Source: Malania oleifera (Eukaryota; Streptophyta; Magnoliopsida; Santalales; Ximeniaceae). From it: a stretch of DNA of 64,000 bases. The position numbers and the translations under genes were made by a program. Positions 57,298 to 64,000 of this stretch are shown here, one piece after another; the first letter of the stretch is position 1, and the number at the start of each line of letters is the position of its first letter. The DNA lies in assembly GCF_029873635.1 (NCBI RefSeq), contig NC_080419.1:79716931-79780930 (forward strand). Reading direction: 5' to 3'. The notes under the pieces are model-generated. The model was not told where the DNA came from. It did no database searches and was given only the letters and a program-made list of their open reading frames with translations.

Positions 57298-57588
57298 CTA
57301 GGTGAAGAAGTACTTAAGACTCTTATAGTCAGTAAAGATCTCGCACCTTACACCATAAAGGTAGTGTCTCCAGACCTTCAACGCAAACACAACTGCTACC
57401 AGCTCCAAGTTGTGCGTAGGATAGTTCTTTTTGTATTCTTTCAACTGGCGAGACGCATTCTCAATGACTTTCCCTTGCTGGATTAGAACACAACCAAGTC
57501 CTTTCTGTGATGTGTCACTGTAAATTACAAATCCACCCTCACCTAATGGAAGGATCAACACTAGGGCAGGGACTAGACGCTGCTTCAA
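57298..57588 (-). pseudogene. Gypsy RNase H
   Basis: [20 protein letters not shown], then [20 protein letters not shown] and [14 protein letters not shown], all RNase H landmarks. Open for 96 codons. Confidence 0.85.
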
Positions 57589-57618
57589 TTCCTAGAAGAT
57601 CTGCTCACATTCGTCAGT

Positions 57619-58358
57619 CTAGTCAAACTTCACATTCTTCCTTATGAGTCGTGTCAAAGACCCTGATAATTTGGAGAACCCCTCGAAAAATCGGCGGTAG
57701 TATTCGGAAATTCCTAGAAAACTTATGACTTCTTGCACGTTCTTCGGCCTTGCCCAATTAACTACAGCCTCTACTTTGCTCAGATTCACTGAAACCCCCT
57801 CCTTGGATACCACATGACCCAGAAATGCAACCTATTCTAGCCAAAATTCACATTTCTTAAGTTTAGCAAATAACTTCTTTTCCCTGAGTACCTGAAGTAC
57901 TAGTCTCATATGAGCTTCATGCTCCTCAGGGCTCCTCGAATAGACCAAAATATTATTCAATGAACATAATAACAAACTAGTCTAAGTACTCGTGGAATAC
58001 TTGTTCATCATATCCATAAATACCGCTAGAGCATTCGTCAACTTGAACAACATAATCAAGAACTCGTAATGGTCGTACCGAGTTTGAAAAGCAGTTTTTG
58101 ATACATCATCTAATCTAACCTTCACCAAATGATATCCAGATCGCAGATCGATTTTAGAGAAAATCTACGTACCTAAAGTTGATCAAACAGGTCATCAATT
58201 TGGGGTAATTGATACTTGTTCTTCACCGTTAACTTATTAATATCTTGTAGTCGATGCACATCCTCATCGACCTATCCTTCTTCTTCACAAACAACACTGG
58301 TGCACCCCAGGGCGATACACTCGGTCTGATAAACCCCCCTTTCTAGAAGCTCCTGTAG
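57619..58358 (-). pseudogene. Gypsy reverse transcriptase, broken
   Basis: Several frameshifts. The region of the active site reads [10 protein letters not shown] where relatives have IDDILVYSR, so both catalytic Asp codons have become Asn. KVEAVVNWARPKNVQEV (57813-57619) is the conserved RT end. Confidence 0.8.
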
Positions 58359-58991
58359 TTACTCCCTTAACTCCTTTAATTCAGTTGGAGCCATTCTATA
58401 TAGGGCTTTGGAGATTGGTGTTGCCATTGGGATAAGATCAATTACAAATTCCACCTCACGATCAGGAGGCAACCCCGATAAATCCTCTGGAAAAACGTTA
58501 GAGAACTCCCTTATCACTGGGATATCTTCCAACTTGAGTCCCTCCTTTGACGCTTCCTTCACCACTGCAAGGTAACCCCGGCATCCCCCCAAAAGTAACT
58601 TATTTTCCTGGATAGTCGAAAGGATTCGTGGTGCCAAACACACATACGACCCAACAAATACAAACTCTTGCTCCCTAAGAGGTCTGAATACCACTTCCTT
58701 CGTGTGACAATCAATGCTCGTGTAGCTGGATGCTAGCCAGTCCATGCCCAAAATAATGTCAAAATCATGCATATCAAGGACTATCAAACTAGCAGGCAAC
58801 ACTTTCTCCCAAATCTTTACTGGATAATCCTTGATCACTTTACTACATATTAACACTGACCCTGTTGATGTGCCCACTCCTAACTCAGTTTCTAACAATT
58901 GAGCCTCTAACCCACATAGTTTAACAAATCCCTGAGACACAAACGAGTGGGTTACACCTGAATAAAATAATACTAGAGTTATCTCCTCCAA
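58359..58991 (-). pseudogene. Gypsy protease and start of RT
   Basis: The motif reads LFYSGVTHSFVSQGF, with Tyr in place of the catalytic Asp. MHDFDIILGMDWLA follows, the usual second motif. Then FSNVFPEDLSGLPPDREVEF leads into RT. The first Met is only the start of the open stretch; a true start upstream is missing with gag. Confidence 0.85.
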
Positions 58992-58999
58992 TCACAATA

Positions 59000-59451
59000 T
59001 CTTTTCCCTTAGAATCCATCCTGTAAATTGGATATAGCCCAACTTAGAAATTTCACATTTAACATAATTAATGCAAATATGGAATAATAGAATTGATATA
59101 ATATACGGATTCTAATTTAATAATTCATATTCTAATTCTATCACAAAACCATTAAGGTAAAAATCTCCACCTTAACATTAACTTCACACACATACCCACT
59201 CATCCTAACATTCCAACCTATATTTTCTGAGTTCCAGTTCCTCAACCCAGAAACGAAACCATTGATGGATTTATCATGGTTTTCTGAAACTCGTGACTGA
59301 TTCAGAAAATCACAGAAGTCCGTCAATAGATTTCTGGCTCCAAACTTCTAGACCAAAACCCATCTTAACCTACCCAATCCTATCCCTATCTTATCTCAAC
59401 CTATACTCTGGTAATTATCAATCCTCAAAGTGTGCAGAACCTAGCAAACCT
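59000..59451 (-). other. Stretch where gag is expected in the gypsy element
   Basis: Only about 450 bases, with no Gag domain or zinc knuckle in any frame. Evidence of a deletion. Confidence 0.7.
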
Positions 59452-59467
59452 AGGCTCTAATACCACC

Positions 59468-60842
59468 TATAACGACCACAACCCGCCAGTTGGGCCTAGA
59501 GTGCTACTTTAGTGATGTCAGTGTACCTGTTACCATATTCATCAAATATAAAACACATATAAACAGAAAAAATAAAATATAAAATCCTCAATTTTCATTA
59601 CTAGAGTTTTAACTATCTTTATACATAAATATATCCATTTTCACATAATTACATTCCATAAAACTAAACAAATTTAAAATCTCTATCTACACACTGCTTA
59701 CATAAATTTACACCTCTAGCCCAACTCCTCTAGCGTGTTAGACCCTATCTCTAGGATTTTCTGAAAAGATAGTTTGTAAAGTTGGGGTAAGGAACAACTC
59801 AGTAAGGGAAAGACTAAGTTAATGTCAGTGTGTGGTTAGCATGCATTTAGTGTACAGAAAATAACCAGTTCACTAAGCAAATAAACACATTTATGAAAAC
59901 ATTCTTATTTTACACTCACACACACAATTAGGATTACCCGCCCATACAAGTAGCTTCCCTCTACTCTAATACCATTACTGCTACTAGGGAACTCGCATTT
60001 CTCAGCAAGCCCTCGAAATTATTTTATTAATTATTTGTATTCACATAAATTAACAGATATGCATATAAGACACTCTCTGTGACAAACACGCCATTTACTT
60101 CCCCCATGGCACGGGTTGTGCAGCCCGAAGGCTGGACTAAGCCTGGGTGATCAGCCTAAACAAAGTTAAAAAAAAAAAACAACATCCTTTGCAAACACAT
60201 TTACAGGCATCCATAGTAAAGCTGTAAGTCCGACGCCCTTACTTCAACCTTACGACGGCAGTCGACTGGACCCCCTACACTTCTATCGAGAACAGTGTGG
60301 GTGCACATGGTCTAACTAGCAATGGTACCGTGCTCACATTACACTGATCCCCAGGGTTCCTAAAGCATATAATGCAATTTAGATAATAGAAATCATCATT
60401 TAAAACATTAATTCACATATATTTCTTGCTATTCCAAAAACCTGGCCCCAGCCACAAAATACAATCCGGCATAAAGCCATCAATTAAAACTCAACCCTCG
60501 GCTATCAAATAATAATCCTGACTCTTGGCTAATCAAACAATACCCAGCCACTGGCCGTTAGTTCAAACACCCGCATTTTATAAATAGTTCCAGTATTTTC
60601 ACAAGCATTTCTAGTATTTCTCAAACAATTCAGTATTTCAAAATCCCAAATCCAGATATACAATAACTCATACCAATTAAATCATCTGCCACACAATTTT
60701 CCACATTTTACACATCCATATAAACAAACAAGCTTTCCACCGTTCATTTTATTCAAAAATACCATACCATATATCCTAGGTTTGTAAAATTCATTTCGAA
60801 TGGTTGATTTTCAAAATAACATTTAAATTCCCAAATGAATAA

Positions 60843-60875
<33 letters not shown>

Positions 60876-61664
60876 AACATAACAATTAAATTGATTCAAA
60901 TTTCATAAAATTACTGACTTAACTTAATCCCCTTACCTGATTTTTGAAAAGGCCTGCTAACACCCCGACCTATGCCCCACGGTGTTCAAAATCCATGAAA
61001 CCCTGAAATTCAAATTTCACTACATTATTCATCACAATTCCTAGAGTAACTTTCCCTAAAATTCCCCTAGGCTTTGAATACCCTACATAACCTAATAAAG
61101 CCTAAATTATTAAACTTACCCCCAATTTAGGATTGGAACCCCGGAGCTCCAATTTGAAAACCCGCTCCGGTTAGATTGTAGAGAATCTCCCCACGAATCT
61201 CCTAACAATTTTCATTCATTAATTGAGCTTATAGTTTAAGAGAAATTGAGGTAAGTTTGAGAATTGACCTTACCTCAGGAGATATGCCTATACCGCTCTC
61301 ACGACAGATCCGTTCCAGTTGAAGTGTCGGTGGCGGCGAACAGAACCCAATGGTATTTTCGGATTTTCGATCGGCTGAATATCGGAGATGAGATAGAGGA
61401 GAGTGAGAGAGAGGACATGAGGAGATGGAGGACGCTAGGCTCTGTGCGCAGAATGAAAAAAAAAAAAAAAGAAGAAAAAGAAAGAGGAAAGGCTTCCTTT
61501 GATCCTTTCGGATAACTTAACATATATTTTATAATATATTTTATTATAATATTATATTATTTAATTAATAATAGATAATTATTTATTTATTTATTTTTAT
61601 AATTATAATTATAATTTTAAATTTTTTAATAATAATTTTTAAAATTTTTTTTAGGATCACTACA
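59468..61664 (-). repeat. 5' LTR of gypsy element
   Basis: 2197 bases. Its outer base pair reads TA instead of TG on the + strand. It contains an (AT)n run near 60847-60875. Confidence 0.9.
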
Positions 61665-61669
61665 GGCCA

Positions 61670-61985
61670 GGTTTTGTGAAGTAAGTCCTTGGTTTTTGAA
61701 AAAATCAAGTCCTTTTACTGTTATTTTTAAAACTGAGTTCTTCTAATTTGAATTCCCCCGAATTTCAAAATTGAGTTCCTTATCTCTTTTCATTTGGAAA
61801 TTGAGTTTGTTTTAATTTTTAATATGAGTCCTAGTTTGTTTTAAAAACCGAGTATTTCTATTTTTTGAATTTTTTGTTGATTTTAAGTTGAGTCTTTCAA
61901 TTTAAATTGAGTTTTTAGTTTTAAATTGGGTCTTCTAATTTTAAAAATGGAGTATTTTATTGAGTCTTTGTTTTAAGTACTGATC
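61670..61985. repeat. Degenerate GAGTC-spaced minisatellite, right half
   Basis: Continues the array at 52920-53147: AAGTCC, GAGTTC, GAGTCC and GAGTCT recur in T-rich sequence. Confidence 0.6.
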
Positions 61986-64000
61986 CTTTGTTACTTTTCG
62001 GGAGCTTAAGGTCACGATGTTATTACTAGTCGTTTTTTAGGAAAGTTTGGTCAACTTTGATGCAAAATTTTAGTCCAAATTAAATAAAACAGGCATGAGG
62101 TCACAATTTTTTGGAAGGGGCAGGCACGTGCCCGAAATTGAAGTATAGGAGGTTGTAGTGTACATGACAAGGTGTAAACATACAAAAGTGCAAAATGCAT
62201 GTACATACCAAAAGGCTACAACTGAGAAAATATGGGGATTGAAAAAGGAATGTTACAAAGACTGGTTGCAGAAAATAAGTACGGGGGTACATCCTTTACA
62301 CATAAAAACTACAAAGAATAATTAAAAAACACAGGGAAAATGAAAGCCCTCCAATCCCCTGTTGCCAACAATCACCAAGTCACCTGCACACAAAAAGGAA
62401 AAAGGGCAAGTTTGTCAAGTAATAAAATCCAATAAAAAAAGAAAGAAAATAAAAATGAAATCACATGTGCAATCTATCAATAAGAAATATTCCCCACCAT
62501 GGTTGTTAGAGGAGAATTCTGTTGGCAGGGAGCAATTTGGGCGCCAAATCAGACCCCTAGCCTCCCTATAAATGGGGAGACTCGCATTGTAGAACACAGG
62601 ATCAGTCAATTGCAGAAGAGCTCTACCAAAATAGAGAGAACAGAAAAAGAGATTGGGAGAAGAAACAGTCAGAGAGCATTAGGAGAATTCTACCAAAATA
62701 GAGAGAATTAGAGAATAAGGGAAGAGCTCTGCAGAACCAGAGTAGCAAGGGAAGATAAGCAGAGCACTAGTGAAGTAGGGAAGCAGAGGAACAGAGTGAC
62801 AGATGCATAGAGAAGGGAGAAGAAGATAGGAGGAGGAAAGAATTTGGGTAAGAAAATGTCTTACCTCTTCTGAGATTCTAATGATAACACAATACACTAC
62901 TACTGGCAATTTTGAATGCACGTACTCACCAAAACTCTCAAGTTCAAATTTGAACCTGAGCTAACTTTGGTTCAACCATACCCCCAAATCCCCCGAACTC
63001 AAACCCAAATTTGGATTCACCCCTTGAGCCCACTCTGCAAACCACATCAAACCCAAACCCAATTCCTCGAGCTCAAAGCCTAATTCTCAGTTTTTAAACC
63101 ACCAGGCCTAACCCTTAGTTTTTAAACCAAGCTCGTTTGAAAGACCCAACTCAAGCCCATTTTAAAATTTTAACCCTAAGCCTATTTGTAAAAATTCATC
63201 TAAAGCCCATTTGTTTTTAAAATGAACTAGGCCCATTTTGTTTAAACCTACCGAGCCCATTTTTGAAAACCACGAGAAACCCTAATCCTAACAATATGGA
63301 AACCCTAACCTTAAACAAGTTCACACACAGACTCGAATCACAGAGTAAGCAATCCAATATTCATATCAACAACAACATAACTCACACCCACAAATCATAC
63401 ACACTCCCGATAATTCTCATAAAAGAAAATAAAAAGGGGAGGGAGGCACTTAGCTTTGAAATCAAAGTCGAGCCTCCCCGGGGATCTCGCCAACATGTTC
63501 ACCATCTTGAGAGTGCCTACGGGTTTCCTGTGTTTCGCCATTGTTAGAGAAAATGAATTTGAAAGCTTCAGTATTTCATGAGGTGAGAGCGTTTCAGGTT
63601 GGCTTGAGGGAAGAACTGAAGAGATCGAAGAAGGTTAGGGGGAGTTGAAACAGAGGCTAGGGTTTCAGATTTGGGTTTGTAGAGAATGAGAAGGAGAAGA
63701 CAGAGAGAGAAGAAAAGAGATTGAAGAGAGTACTTGAGAGAGAGAGAGAGTGAGAATGCAAAATGAGAAAAACAAAAACATTTTTATTTAAGTATCATCT
63801 GCCCCGAGACCGTAGGATTCGAGCACATGGCATTCTTCTGCCCGTCTGATCAAAAAGCCACGCGTTTCTCTCTGAGCCATCAAATTGGTTTTTGTTGTTC
63901 ACACTCTAGAAGAAGCCACATCAGCAATCTGCGTCAATCAAACCTCCACCACACGATTTGTGCTTTTGTGGAGACGGTTCAGATGAGGGCCATGTCAATG
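61986..64000 (+). mobile_element. Probable Tat/Ogre-type LTR, continuing past the window
   Basis: CCCCTAG then a TATA box CTATAAATG (62566-62574) parallels CCCCTAG and AATAAATAG at 49898-49916. An AGCCCA-rich stretch (62990-63260) and a GA-rich tract (63660-63760) follow in the same order as in the other copy. No coding domain. It may have been continuous with sequence left of 53153. Confidence 0.45.
62566..62574 (+). promoter_or_regulatory. TATA box of the probable LTR
   Basis: CTATAAATG in a GC-richer setting. A transcription start would fall about 30 bases downstream. Confidence 0.45.

Larger units (their letters stand above)
53153..61664 (-). mobile_element. Ty3/gypsy element, Tekay/Del-like, lacking gag
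   Basis: 8512 bases. LTRs 53153-55336 (3') and 59468-61664 (5') are each about 2.19 kb. The 5-bp duplication GGCCA is perfect (53148-53152 and 61665-61669). The primer site TGGTATTAGAGCC lies beside the 5' LTR (59452-59464, - strand). Protease, RT, RNase H, integrase and a chromodomain-like end follow. Only about 460 bases separate the primer site from the protease, so gag is missing. Confidence 0.93.

Overview
This is nuclear DNA of a flowering plant with a repeat-rich genome. It has split genes with GT-AG introns, two plant housekeeping genes, and layers of plant LTR retrotransposons, LINEs, hAT elements and a SINE. I cannot name the species. Introns this swollen with transposons are known in magnoliids and in several woody eudicots. 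Only two host genes are visible. (1) The 3' half of an alpha/beta-hydrolase gene lies on the + strand: seven exons, stop at 2729, 5' part outside the window. (2) PEX4, the peroxisomal ubiquitin-conjugating enzyme, lies convergently on the - strand. Its four main coding exons (3334-3422, 9783-9912, 11206-11334, 11410-11529) give a complete 157-residue protein when joined to the codons Met-Gln. As I recall, the two genes are also neighbours in Arabidopsis (At5g25770 and At5g25760), so this looks like old conserved microsynteny.

PEX4 is the frame on which much of the window hangs. Good splice sites for a 5' end appear far upstream: a tiny start exon ending in ATGCAG (30349-30410) and two non-coding exons (31483-31545 and about 31659-31705). 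If these belong to PEX4, the gene spans about 28 kb. Its last intron (6.4 kb) holds a young chromovirus. Its first coding intron (18.8 kb) holds nested LINE, hAT, copia and solo-LTR insertions.

Layout: 1-2729 hydrolase; 3334-11529 PEX4 core, with a chromovirus at 4688-8922 in its last intron; 12519-15439 TRIM-like repeat, LTR fragment and decayed copia C; 15440-18640 LINE fragment split by a 2.1-kb solo LTR; 19436-30240 a second LINE split by a 4.7-kb hAT element, itself split by a 1.07-kb non-autonomous hAT; 30349-31705 PEX4 5' exons; 31749-43844 copia B (- strand), split by copia A (33788-39817), itself split by another 2.1-kb solo LTR; 44001-44829 MITE-like element; 46554-47398 solo LTR of the chromovirus family, split by a SINE; 48.8-53 kb eroded LTR and copia debris; 53153-61664 gag-less Ty3/gypsy element (- strand, Tekay/Del-like); 61665-64000 probable Tat/Ogre-type LTR sequence.

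Almost all the transposon genes are broken. The exception is the chromovirus, whose single 1056-codon frame is open although the catalytic cores of reverse transcriptase, RNase H and integrase are missing. I found no CRISPR, rRNA, tRNA gene or bacterial-type system, and no clear sign of a new biochemical system. The points worth checking are the structure and promoter of PEX4, the frame-preserving deletions of the chromovirus, and the arrays of short CpG-containing motifs in several unrelated LTRs.
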